Under the pieces are notes generated by a model. The model did no database searches. It saw only the letters and a list, made by a program, of their open reading frames with translations, and was not told where the DNA came from. 64,000 nt of DNA from Cerina litoralis (GTDB taxonomy: Bacteria; Bacteroidota; Bacteroidia; Flavobacteriales; Flavobacteriaceae), in assembly GCA_022008415.1 (NCBI GenBank), contig JAIRBC010000014.1:1-64000 (forward strand), written 5' to 3'. Both the position numbers and the translations under genes were made by a program. Shown here piece by piece: positions 1 through 9,081 of this stretch; the stretch's first letter is position 1; each line of letters starts with the position of its first letter.

Positions 1-732
1 ATAAATCATCTTCAAAATAAATCTTTTTCAAGGTATTTTCTCTGGAATAACCTCTATCCCCATGTTGACGCAGTCACAATTCTAACTAATTATGATTTGG
101 AATATTTTTCGAAAAAGAATAAGAATGTTATAGTTATGCCAAATCCATGTCCTTTTGAAATAATTAAAAAGTCCAATTTGCCCAAAATGCGAAATAAAGA
201 GATTTTGGCAGTAGGAAATCTAGACAGGTATCATCATAAAGGATTCGACAACTTAATTATTATTGCGGCAAAAGTATTGGCGGATAATCCAGATTGGAAA
301 TTAAGAATTGTAGGAGGAGGAGAAAAAGGGCTTGAGTTTCTAAAAGATAAATCGATAGAACTTGGGGTCGGAGATAAAATTATTTTTAGTGGATTTAGAA
401 AAGATGTGAAAAAAATAATGGCTTCTACAGAAATTTTTATTCTCTCTTCAAGATTCGAAGGATTACCTATGGGACTGATGGAGGCTATGTCGCAAGGGAT
501 GTGCTGTATTTCCTATGATTGTATTTCTGGCCCTTCTGATATTGTAACCCATAACGTTAACGGTATTTTGATCGAAGATCAAAACATTGATGACATGATA
601 ACCGGATTAAATAACTTAATCAAAAATGACGAACTTCGAATGCAGTTTAGAAATAATGCACCAAAATCATTAGATAAATTCTCAATTCAAAATATTGGCT
701 TAAAATGGGAAAAGCTTATTGAAAGTTTATAA
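1..732 (+). CDS. GT4 family glycosyltransferase, C-terminal part (cut by window edge)
   Basis: The reading frame is open from base 1, so the gene starts left of the window and the TTG at 97 is not its real start. The 243 visible residues are the C-terminal half of a GT-B fold glycosyltransferase of family GT4. They include the nucleotide-sugar-binding part with an EX7E motif (EGLPMGLME) after an FILSSRF strand, and the VGNL and GGGEKG loops usual in this half. GT4 enzymes use NDP-sugars and retain the anomeric configuration. The neighbours place it in a surface-polysaccharide locus, where it would extend a lipid-linked repeat unit on the cytoplasmic face. Donor and acceptor cannot be read from the sequence. 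Confidence 0.9.
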   Translation: MNHLQNKSFSRYFLWNNLYPHVDAVTILTNYDLEYFSKKNKNVIVMPNPCPFEIIKKSNLPKMRNKEILAVGNLDRYHHKGFDNLIIIAAKVLADNPDWKLRIVGGGEKGLEFLKDKSIELGVGDKIIFSGFRKDVKKIMASTEIFILSSRFEGLPMGLMEAMSQGMCCISYDCISGPSDIVTHNVNGILIEDQNIDDMITGLNNLIKNDELRMQFRNNAPKSLDKFSIQNIGLKWEKLIESL

Positions 733-883
733 ATTATCAGAATGTTTTTTATATTATTGATGATTTGAACGCCAAAAATTAAACGATTATCATTATTAAG
801 TCTTTCAAACAAAATCAAACGACTTTGATTCTCATTAATTTTAAATATTTTAAAAATACACAAGTTCATATTAAAAATAAAAA

Positions 884-1786
884 ATGCGAAAGTTAATTAA
901 AAATTTGTATTATAATTCCAGCTGGGGAAGAAGGCTGATACATCCTTTACTTTTATTGCGCAATCGCATAATCCCTTTACCTATATTATTGCGATTACGT
1001 TTTAAAAGGATGTTAGGGTACACCTTGAATTTAAAAAATCCAAAATCATTAAATGAAAAAGCTCAATGGTTAAAACTACACGATCGTAGCCCCCTGCATG
1101 TGACATGTGCTGATAAATTTGCCGTAAGGGATCACATAAAAGAGAAAATAGGCGAAAAATATTTAATCCCATTGGTGCTTAGCACTACGGACATAGAGGA
1201 GATTGCACCTGAAAACTTACCGGACTATCCTGTAATTATCAAAACAAACCACAACAGTGGTGGGGTAACAATCGTTAAAGATAAAAACACAATGGATTGG
1301 TTAAAAATACGGGACACACTTAAAGAACAACTTCGCAGCAACTATGGCGACGGAAAAGGGGAGTGGCAATATAAAGACATAAAACCATGTATCATTATTG
1401 AAAAATTGCTCCTGGACAAAAGTGGCAACATCCCTCCAGATTTAAAATTGCATTGCTTTAATGGTAAACTAAAGTTTGTACAAGTAGATTTGGACAGGGC
1501 AATCGACCATAAAAGAAATCTATACGACGAAAATTGGAGTTTTTTAGATTGTACTTGGAGATATAAGAATGGACGGGATATTAAAAAACCAAAAGTTTTT
1601 GATGAAATGGTAGCTGTCGCTGAAAAGCTTGCCCAAGACTTTATCTATGTCCGGGTAGATCTGTACAACCTTGAAGATAAAATTTACTTTGGGGAGCTCA
1701 CTTTTCATACCGAATCGGGATTTGGAAAATTCGAACCCCAAGAATGGGATTACAAACTTGGTAAAATGTTACAATTACCAATATAG
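884..1786 (+). CDS. TupA-like ATP-grasp protein of polysaccharide locus
   Basis: This 300-residue protein belongs to the TupA-like ATP-grasp family. Recognisable parts are the KSLNEKAQWLKLHDR start of the domain, the CADKFAVRDHI segment, a VIIKTNHNSGG nucleotide-binding strand and loop, and the late VRVDLY..E..FGELTFHTESG segment that would hold the metal-binding acidic residues. The family is named after TupA of teichuronopeptide synthesis and commonly sits in capsule and O-antigen loci. A role in ATP-dependent ligation of an amino acid or peptide to the glycan, or another unproved modification, is inference. It starts with ATG after a 150-bp AT-rich spacer and lies between two glycosyltransferases. 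Confidence 0.85.
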   Translation: MRKLIKNLYYNSSWGRRLIHPLLLLRNRIIPLPILLRLRFKRMLGYTLNLKNPKSLNEKAQWLKLHDRSPLHVTCADKFAVRDHIKEKIGEKYLIPLVLSTTDIEEIAPENLPDYPVIIKTNHNSGGVTIVKDKNTMDWLKIRDTLKEQLRSNYGDGKGEWQYKDIKPCIIIEKLLLDKSGNIPPDLKLHCFNGKLKFVQVDLDRAIDHKRNLYDENWSFLDCTWRYKNGRDIKKPKVFDEMVAVAEKLAQDFIYVRVDLYNLEDKIYFGELTFHTESGFGKFEPQEWDYKLGKMLQLPI

Positions 1787-1946
1787 ATTAATGTATCTTT
1801 TAAACAAACCGTACCGACTTATGTAAAATTATTTTGATAAATTAGGTTTCCAACGGTATAAACTAATAAATATAACTTTAAGTCCCAGAATTCTGAAAGC
1901 AGAATCAAATAACAAGAACTGGCTATTTGTACTACCTACGGATAGT

Positions 1947-3002
1947 GTGCAGGGTTCCGAACATATCGTTATGAACTTTGCAAAATATGTGATAAAGAAA
2001 GGGAATCACGCCAAGGTCATCATTTTAACCAAGAAAAGTAAAAATGGTTGGGACCACCTGGAAAATGAGATGCAAATTCATTATTTCCCATTTACGACCT
2101 ACACTCTGGGAATAGTTTGGTTTATTCCTTATTTGCTTTTTAGCGACACCAAAAATATAGATTTCACCTTCACTTCCCAAACGCTAATAAATGGTATTAT
2201 TGGTTTATCGAAGAGATTGGGTCTACTAAGAAATACCAAAATTATTTTACGGGAGTCCAATTCAATTTTTGAATTGCTAATTGGCATGAAACTTAAAATA
2301 TATAGCCTTTTTTACTCCCTGGGATATACACAATCTTCTTTGGTAATATGCCAAACCGAGTACATGAAAAATCAATTGATCTTATCCCTCCCAAAATTAT
2401 CCAAAAAGTTAAATTTAACCGTTATTCAAAATCCAGTCGATTTTGGTGACATTAAATCTAAGTCCAAAGAAAACATAGGTAGATTAAAAGATAAACGATA
2501 CTTGGTTGCTGCTGGAAGATTGGTGCCAGCCAAGGGTTTTGATATCTTAATTGATGCTTTTCATAACATATCAGGTCAATTTCATGATCTAGAGCTGATA
2601 ATTTTAGGTGCTGGCAAGGACAAAGAAAATTTAGAACAAAAGCGAAATCTTTTGGGAATGGAAAATATAATTACTTTCCCTGGTTATGTGACCAATGTTT
2701 ACCCCTATTTTAAGGAAGCAGATGCATGCGTCCTTTCGTCCCGAATTGAGGGCTTTCCCAATGTCTTATTACAAATGATGTCACAAAACACAAAGGCAGT
2801 GGCTACTTTAAGTGCAGGAGATATTGAAAATATTCCTGGGATTTTTACATGCAAGCCAGGTAATCCAGAGGAGTTGAGTGCTGCAATAAAAAATTGCCTG
2901 TTAAGTAATACGGACGTAAATAGAAGTGTTTTTGACGACTATTTAAAGGGGAGGACACAGGAAATGTTTTATAGCAAAATAATGGAGCAAATTAAATCTT
3001 AA
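1947..3002 (+). CDS. GT4 family glycosyltransferase with doubtful 5' end
   Basis: This is a GT-B fold glycosyltransferase. The C-terminal half has the VAAGRLVPAKGFDILIDAF strand-loop-helix and the SSRIEGFPN segment, in which the second residue of the usual EX7E pair is Gln (E..Q). The only standard start in frame is GTG at 1947. However, the codons just upstream (from about 1914) read on into NWLFVLPTDS, the first beta strand and glycine-rich loop of this fold. The frame is open back to a TAA at 1824-1826, and before that TAA it is open again to an ATG at 1791. The gene may therefore carry a nonsense codon, use an unusual start, or contain a sequence error. The fold assignment is firm; activity is uncertain. 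Confidence 0.8.
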   Translation: MQGSEHIVMNFAKYVIKKGNHAKVIILTKKSKNGWDHLENEMQIHYFPFTTYTLGIVWFIPYLLFSDTKNIDFTFTSQTLINGIIGLSKRLGLLRNTKIILRESNSIFELLIGMKLKIYSLFYSLGYTQSSLVICQTEYMKNQLILSLPKLSKKLNLTVIQNPVDFGDIKSKSKENIGRLKDKRYLVAAGRLVPAKGFDILIDAFHNISGQFHDLELIILGAGKDKENLEQKRNLLGMENIITFPGYVTNVYPYFKEADACVLSSRIEGFPNVLLQMMSQNTKAVATLSAGDIENIPGIFTCKPGNPEELSAAIKNCLLSNTDVNRSVFDDYLKGRTQEMFYSKIMEQIKS

Positions 3003-3090
3003 GTTTCTTTTTTTAGGAAGTCGATTTAGATTAAAAAATATAGAATGTGAAGTTTCTATACATGCTTCTAATAAAGGTTGAATTAAAAAT

Positions 3091-3117
3091 TTATATAATT
3101 CTTCTAGAATTATATAA
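3091..3117. repeat. perfect 12-bp AT-rich inverted repeat
   Basis: TTATATAATTCT (3091-3102) and AGAATTATATAA (3106-3117) with a three-base loop, in the spacer between two glycosyltransferase genes. It may be an operator or a weak hairpin. Confidence 0.5.
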
Positions 3118-3219
3118 TTCATTCCCAAACGAGAAATGTCCGAAATTATTAAAATTTAAAGCTATAGATTTTTTTACCAAAAATCCTACTTTAGTTATAA
3201 GTTAATTAACAACACATAA

Positions 3220-4356
3220 ATGCAAAAGAAAAGAATTTTAATTATCTGTTCGGCTTCCTATTCCCTTACTAACTTTAGGGGTGATCTAATCAAAAGCTTA
3301 ATCGATAATGATTACGAGGTGTATGCTGCTGCTCCCAATTTTAGAAAAGACGTTGCCGAAATACTTAAGAAAGTGGGCGCAATTCCAATAGAATTCGAGC
3401 TCCAAAGAACAGGTCTTAATCCCTTTAAGGATGTAAGAACCATATTTCAATTAAAAAAAATAATAAAAGAAAATCAGATCGATTTAATTTTCCCCTACAC
3501 CATTAAACCCGTAATCTATGGCTCAATGGCCGCAAATTCGGTTAAGGTACCCGTCATTTCCTTAATTACCGGTTTGGGGTTTACCTTTAGTGCAGCGTCC
3601 CAAAAAGCCAGAATGTTGCAGAAAGTAACCGAGTTTCTTTACAGGATATCTATTAGAAAGAACAAAGTAATAATCTTTCAGAACTCCGATGACCACCAAT
3701 TATTTCTGGATAATGGTATTATTAGCAAAGATAATAAAATAGATATTGTTGGTGGATCCGGTGTGAATTTAAATCAATTTGCATTTAGGGTCAACGAAAA
3801 TTTATCCGACAAAATCCGATTTTTGCTCATCGCAAGATTAATAGAGGAAAAAGGGGTTCAACTATACCTCGATGCTGCGCTATATCTAAAAGCAAAATAT
3901 CCCTTGGCCGAATTTCACGTAATAGGGGCGCCCGACAATTCTCCCTCGGCGGTTAAACAGGAAAGCTTGGATAAACTACACAAAGATGGGATCATTGTAT
4001 GTCACGGAGAACAGGAGAATATTGCCGAGCATTTAACGAAAGGCGATGTATTTGTTTTACCGACCTATTATCGGGAAGGTGTGCCGCGTTCTATTTTGGA
4101 GGCTCTATCCGTTGGCCTACCCATCATCACGACCGATTCCCCGGGTTGCAAGGAAACCGTAATTTCACAAGTGAACGGTATATTAATTAAGCCCAAAAAT
4201 CTGGAAGAATTGGTTTCCGCTATGGGATACTTTTTGACCCATAAAAAGGAAATAAAAAGGATGGGGATCGAAAGTAGAAAATATGCCGAAGAGAAATTTG
4301 ACGTGAATCTTATTAATCGAAATATAATAAAATCTTTTAAATCCGTTTTAAATTAG
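3220..4356 (+). CDS. PglA-like GT4 glycosyltransferase
   Basis: This is a complete 378-residue GT4 enzyme. The N-terminal Rossmann domain begins KRILIICSASYSLTNFRG. A central FPYTIKPVIYGSMAA segment and a VITGLGF-like region resemble the PglA/WbpX-type enzymes that add the second sugar to an undecaprenyl-diphosphate-linked amino sugar. The C-terminal domain has LLIARLIEEKGV and a perfect EX7E motif (EGVPRSILE). The stop codon directly abuts the ATG of the next gene, a PglD-like acetyltransferase, and a PglC-like phosphoglycosyl transferase follows. The trio therefore looks like the start of lipid-linked glycan assembly. The exact donor sugar is unknown. Confidence 0.88.
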   Translation: MQKKRILIICSASYSLTNFRGDLIKSLIDNDYEVYAAAPNFRKDVAEILKKVGAIPIEFELQRTGLNPFKDVRTIFQLKKIIKENQIDLIFPYTIKPVIYGSMAANSVKVPVISLITGLGFTFSAASQKARMLQKVTEFLYRISIRKNKVIIFQNSDDHQLFLDNGIISKDNKIDIVGGSGVNLNQFAFRVNENLSDKIRFLLIARLIEEKGVQLYLDAALYLKAKYPLAEFHVIGAPDNSPSAVKQESLDKLHKDGIIVCHGEQENIAEHLTKGDVFVLPTYYREGVPRSILEALSVGLPIITTDSPGCKETVISQVNGILIKPKNLEELVSAMGYFLTHKKEIKRMGIESRKYAEEKFDVNLINRNIIKSFKSVLN

Positions 4357-4998
4357 ATGGTAAGCGCTATTATAATCGGGGCGGGAACGCAGGGACAGAT
4401 ATACGCCTCCTACCTTAAGGAAGCGGGCGTAAATCTTATTGGCTGGGTCGATGATGACACCAATTTACAAGGAAAAGATGTACTTGGCTTACCGGTTATT
4501 GGCAAATTTGAAGATCTTTTCGGCAATCATATTAAGGCCAAGGTCAGAAACATTTACTGCCCTATAGGTGATAATCAGATAAGATCTAACTATCTTTCCA
4601 CCTTAAAAAAAGAAGGTTATGGTATTCCCAGTTTTATTCACCATACCGTTTCGGTGGCCCCGGATGTTGTGCTAGGAGAGGCCGTTTATATGCTTGCAGG
4701 GAATATTATAATGCCCCATACCACGATCGGCGATTATTTAATGGTAAACATGGGTAGCACAATTGCCCACCACGTAACCATGGGAAACGGAGTTTTTATG
4801 TCATCGGGAGTGAATTTGGGAGCTTTGGTAACGGTAGAAGATCTGGCATTCATGGGAATGAGCACTACCATAATGACAGGAGTCAACAAAATAGGCAGGA
4901 ACTCATTGATGGGTGCGGGAACGGTAATTATAAGGGACGTCCCAGAAAATGCCGTTATGGTAGGAAATCCAGGCAGGGTCTTGAGATTTAAAGAATAA
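4357..4998 (+). CDS. PglD/NeuD-like sugar O/N-acyltransferase
   Basis: The 213 residues have the two-part layout of PglD/NeuD acyltransferases. An N-terminal Rossmann-like domain (AIIIGAGTQGQIYASYL, then GWVDDD) is followed from about residue 90 by a left-handed beta-helix of hexapeptide repeats. The helix contains the HH pair (IAHHVTMG) typical of the catalytic region and the closing MVGNPGRVLRF tail. PglD acetylates the 4-amino group of a UDP-amino sugar before PglC transfers it. With PglA-like and PglC-like genes on either side, the same job is likely. Zero spacing to the preceding gene indicates translational coupling. The aminotransferase that would make the substrate is not in this window. 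Confidence 0.88.
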   Translation: MVSAIIIGAGTQGQIYASYLKEAGVNLIGWVDDDTNLQGKDVLGLPVIGKFEDLFGNHIKAKVRNIYCPIGDNQIRSNYLSTLKKEGYGIPSFIHHTVSVAPDVVLGEAVYMLAGNIIMPHTTIGDYLMVNMGSTIAHHVTMGNGVFMSSGVNLGALVTVEDLAFMGMSTTIMTGVNKIGRNSLMGAGTVIIRDVPENAVMVGNPGRVLRFKE

Positions 4999-5291
4999 GA
5001 CTAACCATTTAGCCCTTAAATATTTGATTTTCCATATGTTGTGTTTTTGGTTTTCAAACTTCTTTTACCACGCCCCTAAAGCCTACCTGAACGTATTTGG
5101 GCAAGGGAGAAGTTCGAAAATAGTCCTAATTACCTTTAGTTAGGGCATAATAGGGCCATTGCAATTAAGTTGATGAACCTTATTATCGAAATGCAGTTTT
5201 CCCGATGCAACCTAAATGGGTAACCCTTTTGAATAATAAAATGATTTTTATTAAGTTGATATAACTTAGCAAAGCATTTAAACTTATCCAA
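4999..5291 (+). other. 293-bp spacer, no gene seen
   Basis: This AT-rich spacer lies between the PglD-like and PglC-like genes. The minus-strand frame here is only the shadow of the downstream gene. No convincing hairpin terminator or TAnnTTTG box was found. Confidence 0.4.
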
Positions 5292-5897
5292 ATGTACAAT
5301 CCCAATATTAAAAGATTGCTGGACATTTTGATTTCCATGATTGGTCTTATATTACTAGCTCCCATTATTGTAGTAATAATTGTTCTACTTTTATTTACCA
5401 ATAACGGAAAACCGTTCTTTACACAGCTTAGACCAGGCAGAAATGGAAAACCGTTCAAGATTATCAAATTTAAGACCATGTCCGATTTAAAGCCGGGCAA
5501 AACAGAAGTAATCCCTAGTGCGGCAAGAATCACAAGAGTAGGAGCGGTAATAAGAAAATACTCCTTGGACGAACTGCTACAGATGGTCAATGTTCTAAAA
5601 GGGGATATGAGTATCGTGGGGCCCCGACCGCTCCTAATGGATTATTTACCGCTATACAGCGACCTACAAGCAAGACGGCACTTGGTAAGGCCCGGAATAA
5701 CCGGATGGGCCCAAGTAAATGGCAGAAATGCATTGAGCTGGAATCAAAAGTTCGAGTATGATTTGTGGTACGTAGACCATGTTGCGTTTAAAACAGACTT
5801 GAAAATAATTTTTAAAACCTTTTTAAAGGTGGTGAAAAAGGAAGGGGTAAACAAAGGTGCTGAAGTTACCATGCCCAAATGGGAAGGGAACGTATAG
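5292..5897 (+). CDS. PglC-like monotopic phosphoglycosyl transferase (1)
   Basis: At 201 residues this is the minimal, PglC-size form of the WcaJ/PglC sugar-phosphate transferase family. One re-entrant or membrane helix lies at about residues 9-34. It is followed by the PFFTQLRPGRNGKPFKIIKF core, the catalytic Asp-Glu dyad D93-E94 (SLDELLQ), VGPRPLL, and the RPGITGWAQVNGRN segment. These enzymes move a sugar phosphate from a UDP-sugar to undecaprenyl phosphate and so start the repeat unit at the inner membrane. The preceding PglA-like and PglD-like genes suggest a UDP-diNAc-type or acylated amino sugar as substrate, which is inference. A second paralogue lies at 20803. Confidence 0.93.
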   Translation: MYNPNIKRLLDILISMIGLILLAPIIVVIIVLLLFTNNGKPFFTQLRPGRNGKPFKIIKFKTMSDLKPGKTEVIPSAARITRVGAVIRKYSLDELLQMVNVLKGDMSIVGPRPLLMDYLPLYSDLQARRHLVRPGITGWAQVNGRNALSWNQKFEYDLWYVDHVAFKTDLKIIFKTFLKVVKKEGVNKGAEVTMPKWEGNV

Positions 5898-6177
5898 ATG
5901 GAGTTACACTAAAATAGATTTCTATAACAGACAATTTCGATACCAGGATGCGAGGCATTCCTCGAAATCCAGATGCCGAAAAAAGTGACCTTTTCACAGA
6001 TCCTAGGGATCAAAAATATGATAATGCCATTCAAGAAGTATAAAATTGAACCTTCTAAGCCTTAAAATGCTCCATTAGGCAAATTATAATTTTTATATTT
6101 TTAAAGCTCAAATTACCTAGCATAGATGGGTTGCAACGCATTTTAAACGTAATCACAATAATAGATCCCCGACCAAA

Positions 6178-7221
6178 ATGGAAAAAAATACCATAGCATT
6201 ACTAAAAATATTTCTTAACGACCCTCAAAGAAAAAGCTTTCCTGTGATTCTGTGGGAGGTCATGATATTGACTTTTCTGAAAAAAGGGTTCCCATTTTAT
6301 TACTTTGGTAGATTGATATATAGAAAAAATTCGGGGAATGTTAAAGATTATTTTTCAACCAGGGAATATTATAGGGTAATCAATTCAAAGAAATTGAATA
6401 ACGAAGTTTTTAATTCCATCATGAGAAACAAATTGATTTTTTCGATGTTCTGTGAGAAAAATAATTTGCCGATTTCCAAAATATGGAGCTACAATTTCAA
6501 CAATACATTTTATTTCCAAGGCAAATCCTTTTATATAAATAATAAAGATAGATTATTTGAATACTTTCATGAGGTTTTTGAGAATTCCGGTAAAAATCAT
6601 CTATTTCTAAAACCATTTAGCAATAAAGGTGGCAGAGGGATATTCCTTTTAGATATTGATAATTTGGAGGTTCAACTAGACGAAAATGGTGATAAAATAT
6701 TAAATAGCTATTACATACACGAGGAAGTCATCCAGCAACATTCTGAAATCAATAAAATTTATTCAAAAAGTCTAAATACGCTTCGAATTACGACGTATTT
6801 GGACGAAAATGGGACTCTTCATTTCTTGGACACCTTTATGCGTATTGGAAGTGGTGGATCTGTTCTGGACAACATATCCAGTGGTGGATTTTATGTGCCT
6901 ATCCATTCGGATAGGGGTACTCTTACAGGAACGGGCTACCAAGCGCTGCAATTTGGAGCTGCAATAATAAATAATAGACATCCCGACACCCAATATCCAT
7001 TCAATGACTTTAAAATACCTTTTTTTAAAGAAGCCCACGATCTGTGCTTGCAACTAACCAAACTACTGCCCAACAGATTATCCGGATGGGATATAGCCAT
7101 AACGCCAAATGGCCCTTATATCGTTGAAGGGAACGACAATCCATATATTCTTGGGGGCGAGACCGAATATAAGGGTTTTTTAAAACACCCTATTTATAAA
7201 AAAATTATTTCAGAGAGTTAA
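6178..7221 (+). CDS. sugar-transfer-associated ATP-grasp protein
   Basis: The 347 residues match the ATP-grasp family that accompanies sugar transferases (ATPgrasp_ST). Visible parts are VKDYFSTREYYRVIN near the start, the FLKPFSNKGGRGIFLL nucleotide loop, a central RITTYLDENG..F.DTFMRIGSGGSVLDN block, and the closing GWDIAITPNGPYIVEGNDNP with the metal-ligand Asp and Glu/Asn. The family is thought to link an amino acid or other carboxylate to a sugar or peptide, but its members have little biochemical proof. It stands alone, with about 280 bp before and 175 bp after. It is the second ATP-grasp protein of the locus, with the TupA-like one at 884. Confidence 0.88.
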   Translation: MEKNTIALLKIFLNDPQRKSFPVILWEVMILTFLKKGFPFYYFGRLIYRKNSGNVKDYFSTREYYRVINSKKLNNEVFNSIMRNKLIFSMFCEKNNLPISKIWSYNFNNTFYFQGKSFYINNKDRLFEYFHEVFENSGKNHLFLKPFSNKGGRGIFLLDIDNLEVQLDENGDKILNSYYIHEEVIQQHSEINKIYSKSLNTLRITTYLDENGTLHFLDTFMRIGSGGSVLDNISSGGFYVPIHSDRGTLTGTGYQALQFGAAIINNRHPDTQYPFNDFKIPFFKEAHDLCLQLTKLLPNRLSGWDIAITPNGPYIVEGNDNPYILGGETEYKGFLKHPIYKKIISES

Positions 7222-7260
7222 CGACCAGTCTTTTAGGTTTAGTGAATTTAATTTATGGTT

Positions 7261-7320
7261 GTACGACAAAAATTATCCGATTTAACCGAAAAAAACATAG
7301 ATTGTTTAACCCTTTGGGTT
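7261..7320 (+). promoter_or_regulatory. promoter-like block shared with 8891-8951
   Basis: A stretch about 80-135 bp before the first CapK-like gene is similar to the stretch before the FAD protein gene, roughly three quarters identical by eye. Shared parts include CCGA, a CGA plus A-run, and ATAGATT followed by TT..ACC. The TAGATTGT at 7298-7305 resembles the Bacteroidota -7 box (TAnnTTTG) in its first six bases. The function is inferred from position and conservation only. Confidence 0.4.
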
Positions 7321-7396
7321 CGTTTCTAAATTTCGAAGCCCTGGGGTGGCAGTATGAGTATTGTAAGTTTACATAAATGAAAAAATTAGACCCTAA

Positions 7397-8710
7397 ATGT
7401 CAATAAATCATGTCCTTGAAATATTAAGAAGGTGGGGTTTTTGGATCCTGGATTTTGCGAAAGGAAGTAGTATTCGAAACCACTACAACGAAATCAGGCA
7501 AATCCTCGAAAATCCCAATAGTTCAAAAGCGGAAGAATTAAGAAAAAACAACCTCCAAAAAATATTGAAACACGCCATAAGTACCACTCCTTTTTATTTG
7601 GATTATGTGAACTGTAAAAGTTTGGAAGATTTTCCAGTGATCAATAAAAACATGATACTAAATAGGTACGATCAGTTTAAATCGGAAAAATTCTTAAGAT
7701 CAAAACTGCATAAAGCTTCCAGTAGCGGGTCTACTGGTATTCCATTTAGTATTTTACAAAACGTAGCTAAAAAAACTAGAAACACTGCGGACACCATTTA
7801 TTATGGACATATTGTGAATAATCTTATTGGCAATAAGCTCTACTATTTGAAATTATGGAGTTCAAAAAATTACAAAAGCAAGTGGTCCCTATTTGCACAA
7901 AATATTGTCGTACACAATATCATGGATTCTTCCGATAAAGATATCGCAGCCCTACTCAAACGCATTCAGAAAGATAGCTCGAATAAAACCATTTTAGGCT
8001 ATCCTTCTTTTTTTGCCCTTATTTGCAATTATATTGACCATCACGGATATAGCGCTAAAGAACTACGAATTAAATCGATCATCTCCTTTGCTGAAAGTTT
8101 AAGCGAAGATGTTCAAATAAAAATTTCGAAATATTTTGGAACACAAGTTTATGCACGATACTCCAACCAAGAAAATGGAATAATCGCACAACAAACAAAA
8201 AATAGCAAGAATAAATATTTGTTGAACTGGGCCAGCTATTTTATCGAAATATTGGAAATAGACTCGGACAACCATGTGCCATCTGGCGGGTTGGGCAGGG
8301 TAGTTGTTACGGATCTTTTTAATTACGCCATGCCAATGATACGTTACGATACTGGGGATATGGCCATTTATGAGGAAACGGATTACGGCTACCCGGTGCT
8401 TTCCAAAATTTACGGTAGAAGGGCAGACATGATATACAATACAAAAGGGGAAATAGTACTTCCTATGATATTTTATAGAATTTTGGATTATTCAAAAGCC
8501 AGTCAGTTTCAATTTATCCAGAAAAACAAATACGACTACGTATTTAAACTAAACGCTAAAATTGAAGATACAAAGGAGAATGAGGCGAGACAATTTTTTT
8601 ACGATTATCTAGGGAACGATGCTAATATTGATTTTGAATATGTAGTAGAAATACCAGTTTTATCCTCTGGTAAAAGAAAAGAGGTGTCCAATTTGTATAT
8701 TCAAAAATAA
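7397..8710 (+). CDS. CapK/PaaK-like adenylate-forming enzyme (1)
   Basis: This 437-residue protein of the ANL adenylating superfamily is most like CapK and phenylacetate-CoA ligase. The ATP-binding P-loop SSSGSTGIP is at residues 108-116, RYSNQENG stands at the adenine-binding region, and MIRYDTGDM plus GRRADMI form the motif before the C-terminal lid. Members activate a carboxylic acid as an acyl-AMP and pass it to CoA, a carrier protein or a sugar amine. A close paralogue sits at 12051. The shared N-terminal helix (KILKHAISTTPFY) and YFIEIL region show they arose by duplication. Two carrier proteins downstream suggest a carrier-bound rather than a CoA product, which is inference. Confidence 0.87.
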   Translation: MSINHVLEILRRWGFWILDFAKGSSIRNHYNEIRQILENPNSSKAEELRKNNLQKILKHAISTTPFYLDYVNCKSLEDFPVINKNMILNRYDQFKSEKFLRSKLHKASSSGSTGIPFSILQNVAKKTRNTADTIYYGHIVNNLIGNKLYYLKLWSSKNYKSKWSLFAQNIVVHNIMDSSDKDIAALLKRIQKDSSNKTILGYPSFFALICNYIDHHGYSAKELRIKSIISFAESLSEDVQIKISKYFGTQVYARYSNQENGIIAQQTKNSKNKYLLNWASYFIEILEIDSDNHVPSGGLGRVVVTDLFNYAMPMIRYDTGDMAIYEETDYGYPVLSKIYGRRADMIYNTKGEIVLPMIFYRILDYSKASQFQFIQKNKYDYVFKLNAKIEDTKENEARQFFYDYLGNDANIDFEYVVEIPVLSSGKRKEVSNLYIQK

Positions 8711-9081
8711 ATAAGCTCTTTTTACCCGTTTTAAATTGGCAAAACACAAAGCAGTCGCCTGTAGCCTCCGGTTCTATGATACGGCTCTAGCCTAACAGAT
8801 AGAAAAGGAAAACCCCATTATTTTTCTTTGTAAGCCAAATATTTATCAATTTTTGAACAACATACAGGTTAAAATCATCGAATTTTTGCGGTTCAACAAA
8901 ATTTTTCCGACTTTATCGACAAAAATAATAGATTCTTACCATTATGGGTAGTTTAGCGATTAATTTACACCGATAAACATTTTATGGGTAACTTATGAAG
9001 ATGGAGCATTGGTCCCGCTAGAATTCCCCTTACCAACTTACAAAGAGATTATATTTAAATGTACCTTCCAATTTTAAATTA
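8711..9081 (+). other. 371-bp spacer holding a promoter-like block
   Basis: No gene is seen. The stretch at 8891-8951 resembles that at 7261-7320 and contains TAGATTCT (8929-8936), a possible -7 region about 145 bp before the ATG of the next gene. The rest is AT-rich without a clear hairpin. Confidence 0.4.
8891..8951 (+). promoter_or_regulatory. promoter-like block shared with 7261-7320
   Basis: This is the second copy of a conserved upstream block (see 7261). It keeps the CCGA to TAGATT spacing within one base of the first copy (22 versus 21), as expected if both are promoters or operators for the same factor. Evidence is sequence similarity by eye only. Confidence 0.4.
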
